A DNA stretch of 64,000 nt, taken from assembly GCF_937616625.2 (NCBI RefSeq), contig NC_065575.1, positions 24,414,001 through 24,478,000 on the forward strand, written 5' to 3'. The position numbers and the translations under genes were made by a program. Source of the DNA: Mercurialis annua. Lineage: Eukaryota > Streptophyta > Magnoliopsida > Malpighiales > Euphorbiaceae. The notes beneath the pieces are model-generated. The model had not been told where the DNA came from and searched no databases. It saw only the letters and a list, made by a program, of their open reading frames with translations. This document shows, piece by piece, positions 48,845 through 62,759 of the stretch. Within the stretch, counting starts at the first letter, position 1, and the number at the start of each line of letters is the position of its first letter.

Positions 48845-50357
48845 TCACTAAAATGGGGAAACGTTTAGATTTGTTTCGTAATGTTTGTAAACGTTTGGCT
48901 TAAATCGCTAAAAAGAGAAAACGTTTAGATTTTTTTTGTAACGTTTGTAAACGTTTGGCTTAAACTGCTAAAAAGGTGGAACGATTGGTTTTGTTTCGTA
49001 ACGTTTGTAAACGTTTGGCTTAAATCGCTAAAACTGTGAAACATTTGTTTTTGTTCCGTAACGTTTGGCTTATATCTCTAAAAAGGTGAAACGTTTGGTT
49101 TTGTTTCATAACCTTATGAAACGCTTGGCTTAAATCGCTAAAAAGGTGAAACGTTTGGATTTGTTTCGTAACGTTTGTAAACGTTTGGCTTAAATCGCTA
49201 AAAAGATGAAACGTTTGAATTTATTTCTAAACGTTTGTAAACATTTGGCTTAAAATTGATAAAAAAGTGAAACGTTTGGATTTTGCTCGTATCGTTTGTA
49301 AACGTTTTGCATAAATTGCTAAAAAGGGGAAACATTTGGAATGTTTGGCATATATCGCCAAAATGGGGAAACGTTTGGATTTGTTTCGTACCCTTTGTAA
49401 ACGTTTGTCTCAAATAGCTAAAAAGGTTAAACGTTTGGATTTGTTTCGTAACGTTTGGCTTAAATCGCTAAAATGGGGAAACGTTTGAATTTGTTTCGTA
49501 TCGTTTATAAACGTTTGGCTTTAATCGCTAAAAAGGTGAAACGTTTAGTTTTGTTTCGTAACGTATGTAAACGCTTGGCTTAAATAGCTAACAATGTAAA
49601 ACGTTTGGATTTGTTTCGTAACGTTTTAAACGTTTGGTTTTGTTTCGTAACGTTTATAAACGTTTGGCTTAAATCGCTAAAAAAGTGAAACGTTTATTTT
49701 TGTTTCGTTACGTTTGTAAATGTTTGGCTTAAATTGTTAAAAATGTGAATAGTTTTGCTTTGTTTCGTAACGTTCGTAAACGTTTGGCTTAAATTGCCAA
49801 AAAGGTGAAACGTTTGGTTTTGTTTCGTATTGTTTGTAAACGTTTGGCTGAAATCGCTAAAAAGGTGAAATGTTTGGATTTGTTTCGTAATGTTTGTAAA
49901 CGTTTGGCTTAAATCGCTAAAAAGGGAAAACGTTTGGATTTGTTTCGTAACGTTATTTGGCTTAAATCGCTAAAAAGGGGAAAAGTTTAGTTTTGTTTCA
50001 CAACCTTTATAATTGTTTGGCTTAAATCGTTAAAAAGGTGAAACATTTGGATTTGTTTCGTAACGTTTGTAAACGTTTGGCTTAAATTGCAAAAAAAGGT
50101 GACATGTTTAGATTTTTTTTTGTAAACTTTGTAAACGTTTGGCTTAAATGGATAAAAAGGTGAAACGTTTGGATTTGTTTTGTATCGTTTGTAAACGTTT
50201 GGATTTGTTTCGTAACGTTTGTAAACGGCCGGCTTAAATCGCTAAAAAGGTGAAACGTTTGGTTTTTTTTGGTAACGTTTGTAAACGTTCTGCATAAATC
50301 GCTAAAAATGGGAAACTTTTGGATTTGTTTCGTAACATTTGAAACGTTTGGCTTTAA
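48845..50357. repeat. HOR unit with deletion (1,513 bp), trimer position 3
   Basis: Carries TTTTTTTTGTAACG (about 48,931) and GTAAACTTTGTAAACG (about 50,123). About 200 bp is missing at about 50,190: the text jumps from TTTTGTATCGTTTGTAAACG straight to GTTTCGTAACGTTTGTAAACGG. Confidence 0.87.
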
Positions 50358-52189
50358 TCGCTAAAATGGGGAAACGTTTAGATTTGTTTCGTAATGTTTG
50401 TAAACGTTTGGCTTAAATCGCTAAAAAGAGAAAACGTTTAGATTTGTTTTGTAACGTTTGTAAACGTTTGGCTTAAACTGCTAAAAAGGTGGAACGATTG
50501 GTTTTGTTTCGTAACGTTTGTAAACGTTTGGCTTAAATCGCTAAAACTGTGAAACATTTGTTTTTGTTCCGTAACATTTGGCTTATATCTCTAAAAAGGT
50601 GAAACGTTTGGTTTTGTTTCATAACCTTATGAAACGCTCGGCTTAAATCGCTAAAAAGGTGAAACGTTTGGATTTGTTTCGTAACGTTTGTAAACGTTTG
50701 GCTTAAATCGCTAAAAAGATGAAACGTTTGAATTTATTTCTAAACGTTTGTAAATATTTGGCTTAAAATCGATAAAAAAGTGAAACGTTTTGCATAAATT
50801 GCTAAAAAGGTGAAACATTTGGAATGTTTGGCATATATCGCCAAAATGGGGAAACGTTTGTATTTGTTTCGTACCCTTTGTAAACGTTTGTCTCAAATAG
50901 CTAAAAAGGTTAAACGTTTGGATTTGTTTCGTAACGTTTGGCTTAAATCGCTAAAATGGGGAAACGTTTGGATTTGTTTCGTATCGTTTATAAACGTTTG
51001 TCTTTAATCGCTAAAAAGGTGAAACGTTTAGTTTTGTTTCGTAACGTTTGTAAGCGCTTCGCTTAAATAGCTAACAATATAAAACGTTTGGATTTGTTTC
51101 GTAACGTTTTAAACGTTTGGTTTTATTTCGTAACGTTTATAAATGTTTGGCTTAAATCGCTAAAAAAGTGAAATGTTTATTTTTGTAAAGTAACGTTTGT
51201 AAATGTTTGGCTTAAATTGTTAAAAATGTGAATAGTTTGGCTTTGTTTCGTAAAGTTCGTAAACGTTTGGCTTAAATTGCCAAAAAGGTGAAACGTTTGG
51301 TTTAAATCGCTAAAAAGGTGAAATGTTTGGATTTGTTTCGTAACGTTTGTAAACGTTTGGCTTAAATCGCTAAAAAGGGAAAACGTTTGGATTTGTTTCG
51401 TAACGTTATTTGGCTTAAATCGCTAAAAAGGGGAAACGTTTAGTTTTGTTTCGCAACCTTCATAATTGTTTGGCTTAAATCGTTAAAAAGGTGAAAAGTT
51501 TGGATTTGTTTCGTAACGTTTGTAAACATTTAGCTTAAATTGCAAAAAAAGGTGACATGTTTGGATTTGTTTCATAATCTTTGTAAACGTTTGGCTTAAA
51601 TGGCTAAAAAGGTGAAACGTTTGGATTTTTTTCGTATCGTTTGTAAACGTTTGTCTTAAATCACTAAAAAGGTGAAACGTTTGGATTTGTTTCGTAACGT
51701 TTGTAAACATTTAGCTTAAATTGCAAAAAAAGGTGACATGTTTGGATTTGTTTCATAATCTTTGTAAACGTTTGGCTTAAATGGCTAAAAAGGTGAAACG
51801 TTTGGATTTTTTTCGTATCGTTTGTAAACGTTTGTCTTAAATCACTAAAAAGGTGAAACGTTTGGATTTGTTTCGTAACGTTTTTAAACGTTTGGCTGAA
51901 ATCGATAAAAAGGAGAAATGTTTGGATTTGTTTTGTAACGTTGTAAACGTTTGGCATATATTGCTAAAAAGGGGAAACGTCTGAATTTCTTTCGTAACAT
52001 TTGGCTTAAATTGTTAAAATGTGGAAACGTTTGGATTTATTTCGTAACATTTGTAAACGGTCGGCTTAAATCGCTAAAAAGGTGAAACGTTTGGTTTTGT
52101 TTGGTAACGTTTGTAAACGTTCGGCATAAATCGCTAAAAATGGGAAACTTTTGGATTTGTTTCGTAACATTTGAAACGTTCGGCTTCAA
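50358..52189. repeat. HOR unit, rightmost, with deletion and 181-bp duplication (1,832 bp)
   Basis: About 60 bp is missing near 50,787, where the TTTGCTCGTATCG monomer is absent. A 181-bp segment at about 51,531-51,711 is repeated at about 51,712-51,892. Substitutions are more frequent than in the core units. This is the frayed edge of the young array. Confidence 0.85.
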
Positions 52190-53400
52190 TCGCTAAAATA
52201 GGGAAACATGTAGATTTGTTTCGTAATGTTTGTAAACGTTTGGCTTGAATCGCTAAAAAGAGGAAATGTTTGGATTTGTTTTGTAACGTTTGTAAACGTT
52301 TGGCTTAAATTGCTAAAAAGGTGGAACGATTTGTTTTGTTTCGTAACGTTTGTAAACGTTTGGCTTAAATCGCTAAAAAGGAGAAATGTTTGGATTTGTT
52401 TTGTAACGTTTGGCTTAAATCGCTAAACCTGTGAAATGTTTTTTTTTTTCCGTAACGTTTGGCTTATATCGCTAAAAAGGGGAAACGTTAGGTTTTATAA
52501 CCTTATTAAACGCTTGTCTTAAATCGCTAAAAAGGTGAAACGTTTGGATTTGTTTCATAATGTTTGTAAAAGTTTGGCTTAAATCGCTAAAAAGGTGAAA
52601 CGTTTGAATTTGTTTCGTAACGTTTGTAAACGTTTGGCTTCATTTGCTAAAAAAGTGAAACGTTTGGATTTGGTTCGTATCGTTTGTAAATGTTTTGCGT
52701 AAATTGCTAAAAAGGTGAAACATTCGGATTTGTTTCATAACGTTTGTAAACGTTTGGCATATATCGCTAAAATGGGGAAACGTTTGGATTTGTTTCGTAC
52801 CCTTTGTAAACGTTTGTCTCAAATAGCTAAAAAGGTGAAATGTTTGGATTTGTTTCGTAACGTTTGGCTTAAATCACTAAAATGGGGAAACGTTTGGATT
52901 TGTTTCCTATCGTTTTTAAACGTTTGGCTTTAATCGCTAAAAAGGTGAAACGTTTGGTGTTCTTTCGTAATGTTTGTAAACGCTTGGCTTAAATTGCTAA
53001 CAATGTAAAACGTTTGGATTTGTTTCGTAACGTTTTAAACGTTTGGTTTTGTTTCGTAACGTTTTAAACGTTTGGTTTTGTTTCGTAACGTTTATAAACG
53101 TTTGGCTTAAATCGCTAAAAAAGTGAAACTTTTATTTTTGTTTCGTAACATTTGTAAACGTGTGGCTTAAATCGTTAAAAATGCGAAACGTTTGGTTTTG
53201 TTTCATAATGTTTGTAAACGTTTGTCTTAGATTGCCAAAAAGGTGAAACGTTTGGATTTGTTTCGTAATGTTTATAAACATTTGGCTTAAATCGCTAAAA
53301 AAGTAAAACGTTTGGATTTATTTCGTAACGTTTGTAAACGTTTGGCTTAAATCGCTAAAAAGGTGAAACGTTTGGATTTGTTTGGTAACGTTTCTAAACA
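52190..53400. repeat. Old, diverged HOR segment at the right edge
   Basis: The HOR marker order continues (TTTCCGTAACGTTTGGCTTA near 52,449, GTACCCTTTGTAAACG near 52,798, AACAATGTAAAACG near 53,000) but with many private changes. It mirrors the old copy at 1,641-3,100 on the left. Confidence 0.8.
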
Positions 53401-54480
53401 TTTGGATTAAATTGCTAAAAAGGGGAAATGTTTAGTTTTGTTTCACAACCTTTATATATGTTTGGCTTAAATCGTTAAAAAGGTGAAATGTTTTGATTTG
53501 TTTCGTAAGGTTTGTAAACGTTTGGCTTAAATTGCAATAAAGGTGACATGTTTGGATTTGTTTCGTAACCTTTGTAAACGTTTGGCTTAAATGGCTAAAA
53601 AGGTGAAACGTTTGGATTTGTTTCGTAACGTTTGTAAACGTTTGGCTTAAATCGCTAAACAGGAGAAATATTTGGATTTGTTTTGTAACGTTTGTAAACG
53701 TTTGGCTTAAATCGCTAAAAAGGTGAAACGTTTGGATATATTCCTTAACGTTTGTTAACGTTTGGCTTAAAACGCTAAAAAGGTGAAACATTTGGTTTTG
53801 TTTCATAACCTTTGTTAACGTTTGGCTTAGTTCGCTAAAAAGGTGACACGTTTGGTTTTGTTTCGTAACGTTTGTAAACGTTTGGCTTAAATCGCTAAAA
53901 AGGTGAAACGTTTGGATTTGTTTCGTAACGTTTGCAAACATTTGGCTTAAATCGCTAAAAAGGGGAAATGTTTAGTTTTGTTTCACAACCTTTATAAACG
54001 TTTGGCTTAAATCATTAAAAAGGCGAAACATTTAGATTTGTTTCGTAACGTTTGTAAACGTTTGGCTTAAATTGCAATAAAGGTGACATGTTTGGATTTG
54101 TTTCGTAACCTTTCTAAATGTTTGGCTTAAATGGCTAAAAAGGTGAAACGTTTGGATTTGTCGTAACGTTTGTAAACGTTTGGCTAAAATCGCTAAAAGG
54201 AAAAATGTTTGGATTTGTTTTGTAACGTTTGTAAACGTTTGGCTTAAATTGCTAAAAAGGTGAAACGTTTGGATTTGTTTCTTAACGTTCGTTAACGTTT
54301 GCCTTAAAACACTAAAAAGGTGAAACACTTGGTTTTGTTTCATAACCTTTGTTAACGTTTGGCTTAGTTCGCTAAAAAGGTGACACGTTTGGATTTGTTT
54401 CGTAACGTTTTAAACGTTTGGCTTAAATTGCTTAAAAGGTGACACGTTTGGATTTGTTTCGTAACGTTTGGCTTAAATCG
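53401..54480. repeat. 540-bp local tandem repeat (nine monomers)
   Basis: GGGGAAATGTTTAGTTTTGT at about 53,421 recurs at about 53,961, and following markers such as AATTGCAATAAAGGTGACATG (53,531 and 54,071) keep the 540-bp offset. The right copy has an 8-10 bp deletion near 54,160. Confidence 0.8.
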
Positions 54481-56400
54481 CTAAAATGGGGAAATGTTTG
54501 GATTTGTTTCGTAACGTTTGGCTTAAATAGCTAAAATGGGGAAACGTTTAGATTTGTTTCGTATCGTTTGTAAACGTATGGCTTTAATCGCTAAAAAGGT
54601 GAAACATTTTGTTTTTTTTCGTAACGTTTGTAAACGTTCGGCTTAAATCGCTAAAAATGTGAAACGTTTGGATTTTGTTTCGTACTAAAAATGTGAAACG
54701 TTTGGATTTGTTTCGTAACGTTTTAAACGTTTGGTTTTATTTCGAAACGTTTATAAACGTTTGGTGTTGTTTCGTAATGTTTATAAACGTTTGACTTAAA
54801 TCGTTAAAAAGGTGAAACGTTTGGATTTGTTTCGTAACGTTTTAAACGTTAGGCTTGAATCGCTAAAAAGGTTGAATGTTTGAATTTATTTCGTAACGTT
54901 TGTAAACATTTGGCTTAAATCACTGAAATGGGGAAACGTTTGATTTTGTTTCGTAACGATTGTAAATATTTGGCATAAATTGCTAAAATGGGGAAATGTT
55001 GGGATTTGTTTCGTAACGTTTAAAAACGTTTGGCTTCAATCGCTAAAAAGGTGAAAAGTTTGGATTTGTTTCTTAATGTTTGTTAACGTTTGGCTTAAAT
55101 TGCTAAAAAGGGGAAACATTTGGTTTTGTTTCATAACCTTTGTTAACATTTGGCTTAGTTCGCTAAAAAGATGACACGTTTGGATTTGTTTTGTAACGTT
55201 TGTAAACGTTTGGCTTAAATTGCTAAAAAGGTGACACATTTGGATTTGTTTCGTAACGTTTGGCTTAAATTGCTAAAATGGGGAAACGTTTGGATTTGTT
55301 TCGTAACGTTTGGCTTAAATCACTAAAATAGGGAAACGTTTGGATTTGTTTCGTAACGTTTGTAAACGTTTGGCTTTAATTGCTAAAAAGGTGAAACGTT
55401 TTGTTTTGTTTCGCAACGTTTGTAAACGTTCATCTTAAATCGCTATAAATGTGAAACATTTGGTTTGTTTCATAACATTTGGCTTAAATCGCTAAAATGG
55501 GGAAAAGTTTGCATTTTGTTTCGTAACGTTTTAAACGTTTGGTTTTGTTTCTTAACATTTATTAACGTTTGGTGTTGTTTCATAATGATTGTAAACGTTT
55601 GGCTTAAATCGCACAAAGGGTGAAACATTTGTATTTGTTTCGTAACGTTTGTAAACATTTGGCATAAATCGCTAAAATGGGGAAACGTTTGATTTTGTTT
55701 TGTAACGATTGTTAACGTTTGGCATAAATTGCTAAAATGGGGAAACATTTGGATTTGTTTCGTAACGTTTGTAAACGTTTTGCTTAGATCGCTAAAAAGG
55801 TGAAACGTTTGGATTTGTTTCGTAACGTTAGTTAACGTTTGGCTTAAATCGCTAAAAAGGGGCAACGTTTGGTATTGTTTCATAACCTTTGTTAACATTT
55901 GGCTTAATTCACTAAAAAGGTGACACGTTTGGATTTGTTTCGTAACGTTTGTAAACGTTTGGCTTAAATTGCTAAAAAGGTGACACGCTTGGATTTGTTT
56001 CCTAACGTTTGCAAACGTTTGGATTTGTTTCATAACCTTTGTAAATGTTTAACTTAAATCGCAAAAAATGTGAAACGTTTGGATTTGTTTGTAACGTTTT
56101 AAACGTTTGGTTTTGTTTCGTAACGTTTGTAAACGTTTGGCTTAAATCTCTCAAAAGGTGAAACAATAGGTTTTCTTTCGTAACGTTTGTAAACGTTTGG
56201 CTTAAATTGCTAAAAATGGGAAACGTTTGGATTTTTTCTTAACGTCTTAAACATTTGGCTTAAATCTCTAAAAATAGGAAACGTTTGGATTTTTTTATAA
56301 CGTTTTAAACGTGTGGTTTTGTTTCATAACGTTTACAAATGTTTGGCTTAAATTGCCAAAAAGGTAAAATGTTTAGATTTGTTTCGTAACATTTGTAAAT
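54481..56400. repeat. 60-bp satellite, right flank, type A blocks
   Basis: Diverged monomers with the left-flank type A markers: GGTGTTGTTTCGTAATG near 54,764, GTGTTGTTTCATAATG near 55,570, GGCTTAGTTCGC near 55,151 and AACTTAAATCGCAAAAAATG near 56,050. A truncated junction at about 54,680 (TTTCGTAC directly followed by TAAAAATGTG) marks an old deletion. No gene is seen. Confidence 0.85.
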
Positions 56401-59400
56401 GTTTTGCTTAATTCGTTAAAAAGGTGAAGCGCTTGGATTTGATTCATAACGTTTGTAAACGTTTGGCTTATATCGCTAAAAAGGTGAAATGTTTTGTTTT
56501 GTTTCGTAACATTTGGCTTAAATCGCAAAAATGGGAAAACGTTTGGATTTGTTTCGTAACGTTTGTAAATGTTTGGCTTAAATTGCTTAAAAGGTGAAAC
56601 GGTTGGCTTTAATCTGTAACATTTGTAAATGTTTGCCTTCGATCGCTAAAAAGGTCAAACATTTGGTTTTGTTTCATAACCTTAGTAAGTGTTTGCCTTA
56701 AATCGTTAAAAAGGTGAAAAGTTTGGATTTGTTTCGTAACGTTTGTAAACATATGGCATAAATTGCTAAAATGGGGAAACATTTGGATTGGTTTCGTAAC
56801 ATTTATAAACGTTTGGCTTAAATCGCTAAAATGGAGAAACGCTTGGTTTTGTTTCATAACCTTTGTAAACGTTTAACTTAAATTGTTGAAAAGGAGAAAT
56901 GTTTGGATTTGTTTCGTAACGTTTGTAAACGTTTCGCTTAAATTTCTAAAAAGGGGAAACTTTTGCTTTTGTTTCATAACGTTTGTAAGCGTTTGGCTAT
57001 AATTGCTAAAAAGGTGAAACGCATGGATTTGTTTCGTAAAGTTTGCAAACATTTGGCTTTGTTTCGTAACGTTTGTAAACGTTTGGCCTAAATCGTAAAA
57101 AAAATGTGAAACGTTTGGATTTGTTTCGAAACGTCATAGGCGTTTTGTTTTGTTTCGTAACGTTTGTAAACGTTTGGCTTAAATCGCTAAAATGGTGAAA
57201 CGTTTGGTTTTGTTTCGTAACGTTTGTAAACGTTTGGCTTAAATCGCTACAATTTGAAAACATTTGGATTTGTTTCGTAACGTTATAAACGTTTGGCTTA
57301 AATCTCTAAAAATTTGAAATGTTTGTATTTGTTTTTTAACGTTTTAAACGTTTGGTGTTGTTTTGTAACATTTATAAATGTTTGGCCTAAATCGCTAAAA
57401 AGGAGAAACGTTTGGAATTGTTTCGTAACATTTGTAAACGATTGGCTTAAATTGCTAAAAAGGTGAAACGCTTGGATTTGTTTCGTAAAGTTTGTAAACG
57501 TTTGGCTTTGTTTTGTAACGTTTGTAAACGTTTGGCTTAAATCGCTAAAAACGTGAAAGGTTTGGATTTGTTTCGTAACGTTTTAAACGTTTGGTTTTGT
57601 TTCGTAACGTTTGTCAACATTTGGCTTAAATCGCTAAAAAGGTTAAACGTTTGGTTTTGTTTCGTAACATTTATAAACGTTTGGATTAAATTGCTAAAAA
57701 TGTGAAACGTTTGAATTTGTTCCGACACGTTTTAAATGTTTGGATTCATTTTGTAACGTTTGTAAATGTTTTGCTTAAATCGCTAGAAAGGTTAAACGTT
57801 TGGTTTATTTGCGTAACATTTGTAAACCTTCGGCTAAAATCGCTAAAAATGTGAAACGTTTGTTTTTGTTCCGTAATGTTTGTAAACATTTGGCATAAAT
57901 CGCTAAAAGGCAAAACGTTTGGATTTCTTTCGTAATGTTTGTAAACGTTTGGCTTAAATTGCTAAAAAGGTGAAATGTTTGGATTTGTTACGTAATGTTT
58001 GTAAACGTTTGGAATAAATCGCTAAAATGGGGAAGAGTTTGGATTTGTTTCGTAAAGTTTTAAACGTTTGATTTTGTTTCGTAACGTTAATCAACGTTTG
58101 GCTTAAATCGCTAAAAAGGTGAAACGTCTGGATTTTTTTTGTAACGTTTGTAAACGTTTTGCTTATATTTCTAAAAAGGTGAAACGTTTGGATTTGTTTC
58201 GTAGCGTTTTTAAACGTTTGGCTTAAATCGCTAAAAATGGGAAACGTTTGGTTTTGTTCCGTAATGTTTGTAGACGTTTGGCTTAAATTGCTAAAAAGGG
58301 GAAACGTTTGGATTTGTTTCGTAAAGTTTGTAAACGTTTGGCTTTAATTGCTAAAAAGGTGAATGTTTTGGACTTGTTTCGTAACGTATGTAAACGTTTG
58401 GCATAAATCGCTAAAATGGGGAAACGTTTGGATTTGTTTCGTAACGTTTGTAAACGTTTGGCTTAAATCGCTAAAAAGGTGAAACATTTGGAATTTTTTC
58501 GTGATGTTTGTAAACATTTGGCTTAAATCGCTAAAAAGGTGTTACATTTGGATTTGTTTCGTAACGTTTGTAAACGTTTGACTTAAATTGCTAAAAAGGT
58601 GAAACGTTTGGATTTGTTTCGTAACGTTTGTAAACGTTTGTCTTAAATCGCTAAATAGGTGAAACGCTTTGATTTGTTTTGTAACGTTTGTAAACGTTTT
58701 GCTAAAGTTGCTAAAAATATGAAACGTTTGGTTTTGTTATGTAAACGTTTGTAAACGTTTTGCTTAAATCGCTAAAATTGGGAAACGTTTGGTTTTGTTT
58801 CGTAACGTTTGTAAACGTTTTGCTTAAATCGCTAAAAAGGGGAAACGTTTGGTTTTGTTTCATAACCTTTGTAAATGTTTGGCTTAAATCGCTGAAAAGG
58901 GGAAACGTTTGGATTTGTTTCGTAATGTTTGTAAACGTTTGGCTTATATCGCTAAAATGGGGAAATGTTTGGATTGTTTTTTTAACGTTTGTAAACGTTC
59001 CGTTTATATCGCTAAAATGGGGAAACGTGTGGTTTTGTTTCATAACCTTTGTAAACGTTTGGCTTAAATTGCTAAATAGGTGAAACGTTTGGATTTGTTT
59101 CGTAACGCTTGTAAACGTTTAGCTTAAATTTCTAACAAGGTGAAACGTTTGGTTATGTTTTGTAACGTTTGTAAACGTTTGGCTTAAGTTGCTAAAAAGG
59201 TGAAACGCTTGTATTTGTTTCGTAATGTTTACTAACGTTTCGCTTTGTTTCAAAACGTTTGGAAACATTTGGCTTAAATCGCTAAAAATGTGAAACATTT
59301 GGATTTGTTTCGTAATGTTTTAGGCGTTTGGTTTTTTTCGTAACGTTTGTAAAAGTTTGGCTTAATCTCTAAATATGGGAAACGTTTCGATTTGTTTTGT

Positions 59401-62400
59401 AACGTTTATACACGTTTGGCTTAAATTGCTAAAAAGGAGAAACATTTGGTTTTGTTTCGTAGAGTTTGTAACCGTTTGGCTTAAATCACTAAAAATGTGA
59501 AACATTTGGTTTTTCTTCGCAACGTTTGTAAACGTTTGGCTTAAATTGCTAAAAAGAGGAAACGTTTGGATTTGTTTCGTAACGTTTGTAAACGTTTGGC
59601 TTAAATCGCTAAAAAGGTGAAGGGCTTGGATTTGATTCATAACGTTAGTAAATGTTTGTTTTATATTGCTAAAAAGGTGAAATGTTTTGTTTTGTTTCGT
59701 AATATTTGGGTTAAATATCAAAAATGGGGAAAGGTTTTCATTTGTTTCATAACGTTTGTAAATGTTTGGCTTAAATCGCTAAAAAGGTGAAACGTTTGGA
59801 TCTGTTTCCTAACGTTTGTAAACTTATTGGCATAAATCGCTAAAATGAGGAAACATTTGGATTGGTTTCGTAACATTTATAAACATTTGGCTTAAATCGC
59901 TAAAATGTGGAAACATTTGGTTTTGTTTCATAACCTTTGTAAACGTATGGCTTAAATTGCTAAAAAGGGAGAACCTTTGGATTTGTTTCGTAACTTTTGT
60001 AAATGTTTGGCTTAAATTTCTAAAAAGGGGAAACGTTTGGTTTTGTTTCATAACGTTTGTAAACGTTTGGCTTTAATTGCTAAAAAGGTGAAACGCTTGG
60101 ATTTATTTCGTAACGTTTGCAAACGTTTGGCTTTGTTTCGTAACGTTTGTAAACGTTTGGCCTAAATCGCAAAAAAAAGTGAAACATTTGGATTTGTTTC
60201 AAACCTTATATGCGTTTTGTTTTGTTTCGTAACGTTTGAAAACGTTTAGCTTAAATCGCTAAAAAGGTGAAACGTTTGGTTTTGTTTTGTAACGTTTGTA
60301 AACATTTGGCATAAATCGCTACAAATGTGAAACGTTTGGATTTTTTTCATAACGTTATAAACGTTTGGCTTAAATCTCTAAAAATTTGAAAGGTTTGGAT
60401 TTGTTTTGTAACGTTTGAAATGTTTGGCTTTGTTTTGTAACGTTTATAAATTTTTGGCTTAAATCGCTAAAAAGGTGAAACATTTGGAATTGTTTCGTAA
60501 CGTTTGTAAACGATTGGCTTCAATTGCTAAAAAGGTGAAATGCTTGGATTTGTTTCGTAATGTTTGTAAACGTTTGGGTTTGTTCCGTAACATTTGTAAA
60601 CGTTTGGCTTAAATCGCTAAAAACGTGAAACGTTTGGATTTGTTTCGTAATGTTTTAAATGTTTGGTTTTGTTTCATAACTTTTGTCAACATTTAGCTTA
60701 AATCGCTAAAAAGGTAAAACATTTGGTTTTGTTTCGTAACATTTGTAAACGTTTGGCTTAAATCGCTAAAAATGTGAAACGTTTGCATTTGTTTCGTAAT
60801 GTTTTAAACCTTTGGATTGGTTTTAAACGTTTGTAAATGTTTTGCTTAAATCGCTAAAAAGGTGAAACGTTTGGTTTGTTTGCGTAATGTGTGTAAACGT
60901 TCGGAAAAATCGAGAAAAATGTGAAACGTTTGTTTTTGTTCCGTAACGTTTGTAAGCCTTTGTCATAAATCGCTAAAAAGGCGAAACGTTTGGATTTCTT
61001 TCGTAAAGTTTGTAAATGTTTGGCTTAAATTGCTAAAAAGGTGAAATGTTTAGATTTGTTTCGTAAACTTTGTAAACGTTTGGAATAAATCGCTAAAATG
61101 GGGAAACGTTTGGATTTGTTTCGTAAAGTTTAACGTTTGGTATAGTTTCGTAGCGTTTGTAAACGTTTGGCTTAAATCGTTAAAAATGGCAAACGTTTGG
61201 TTTTGTTTCGTAACGTTTGTAAACGTTTCGCTTAAATCGCAAAAATCGGGAAATGTTTGGATTTGTTTTGTAACGTTTGTAAACATTTGGCTTAAATCGC
61301 TAAAAAGGCGAAACGTTTGGAATTGTTTCGTTTGTAAACCTTTGGCTTAAATCGCTAAAAAGGGGAAACGTTTGGATTTGTTTCGCAATGTTTGTAAAAG
61401 TTTGGCTTATATCGCTAAATAGGTGAAACGCTTGGATTTGTTTCGTAACGTTTGTAAACGTTTTGCTAAAGTTGCTAAAAAGGTGAAACGTTTGGTTTTG
61501 TTTTGTAAAGTTCGTAAACGTTTGGCTTAAATTGCTAAAATGGGGAAACGTTTAGATTTGTTTCGTAACGTTTGTAAACGTCTGGCTTAAATCGCTAAAA
61601 AGGTGAAACGTTTGGATTGTTTCCGTAACGTTTGTAAACGTTTGGCTTAAATCGCTAAAAAGGGAAAACGTTTGGTTTTGTTTCATAACCTTTGTAAATG
61701 TTTGGCTTAAATAGCTGAAAAGGGGAAACGTTTGGATTTGTTTTGTAACGTTTGTAAACGTTTGGCTTATATCGCTAAAATGGGAAAACGTTTGGATTGG
61801 TTTCATAATGTTTGTAAACGTTTGGCTTAAATCGTTAAAATAGGGAAACGTTTGGTTTTGTTTCATAACCTTTGTAAACGTTTGGCTTAAATTGCGAAAA
61901 AAGGTGAAACATTTTGATTAGTTTCGTAACGTTTGTAAACGTTTAGCTTAAATTTCTAAAAAGGTGAAACGTTTGGTTATGTTTCGTAATGCTTGTAAAT
62001 GTTTGGCTTTAATTGCTAAAAAGGTGAAACGCTTGTATTTCTTTTGTAACGTTTGCAAACTATTAGCTTTATTTCGTAACATTTGTAAACGTTTGGCTTA
62101 AATTGCTAATAATTTGAAACGTTTGGATTTGTTTCGTAACGTTTTAAGCGTTTGGTTTTGTTTCGTAACGTTTGTAAAAGTTTGGCTTAAATTGCTAAAA
62201 AGGTGAAAAATTTGGTTTTGTTTCGTAACATATGTAATCGTGTGGCTTAAATCGCTAAAAATGCGAAACATTTGGATTTGTTTCGCATTGTTTTAAAAGT
62301 TTGGCCTTAATCTCCAAAAATGGGAAACGTTTGGATTTGTTTTGTAACGTTTATAAACGTTCGGCTTAAATTGCTAAAAAGGAGAAACGTTTGGATTTGT

Positions 62401-62750
62401 TTCGAAGAGTTTGTAAATGTTTAGCTTAAATCGCTGAAAACGGGAAATGTTTAGATTTGTTCCGTAATGTTTGTAAACGTTTGGCTTAAATTGCTAAAAA
62501 GGGGAAACGTTTGGATTTGTTTCGTAACTTTTGTAAACGTTTGGCTTCAATCGCTAAAAAGGTGAAACTTTTGGACTTGTTTAGTAACGTATGTAAATGT
62601 TTGGTTTAAATCGCTAAAATGGGGAAATGTTTGGATTCGCTTCGTAATGTTTGTATACGTTTGGCTTAAATCGCCAAAAAGGTGAAACGTTTGGAATTGT
62701 TTCGTAACGTTTGTAAACGTCTGGCTTAAATCGCTAAAAAGGTGTTACGT
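56401..62750. repeat. Old 3.07-kb HOR, about two diverged copies
   Basis: Rare variants recur about 3,070 bp apart: the GGCCTAAATCG with A-run at about 57,086 and 60,160, TTTGGAATTGTTTCG at about 57,410 and 60,484, and TGGAATAAATCGC at about 58,010 and 61,080. Copies differ at many positions, so this is an older amplification than the 1.7-kb HOR. Nothing besides satellite is present. Confidence 0.72.
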
Positions 62751-62759
62751 TTGGATTTG

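Noticed and set aside
10507..52189. CRISPR-like array of regular repeats
   Set aside because: Repeats are contiguous with no unique spacers, and the plant LTR element shows a eukaryotic context.
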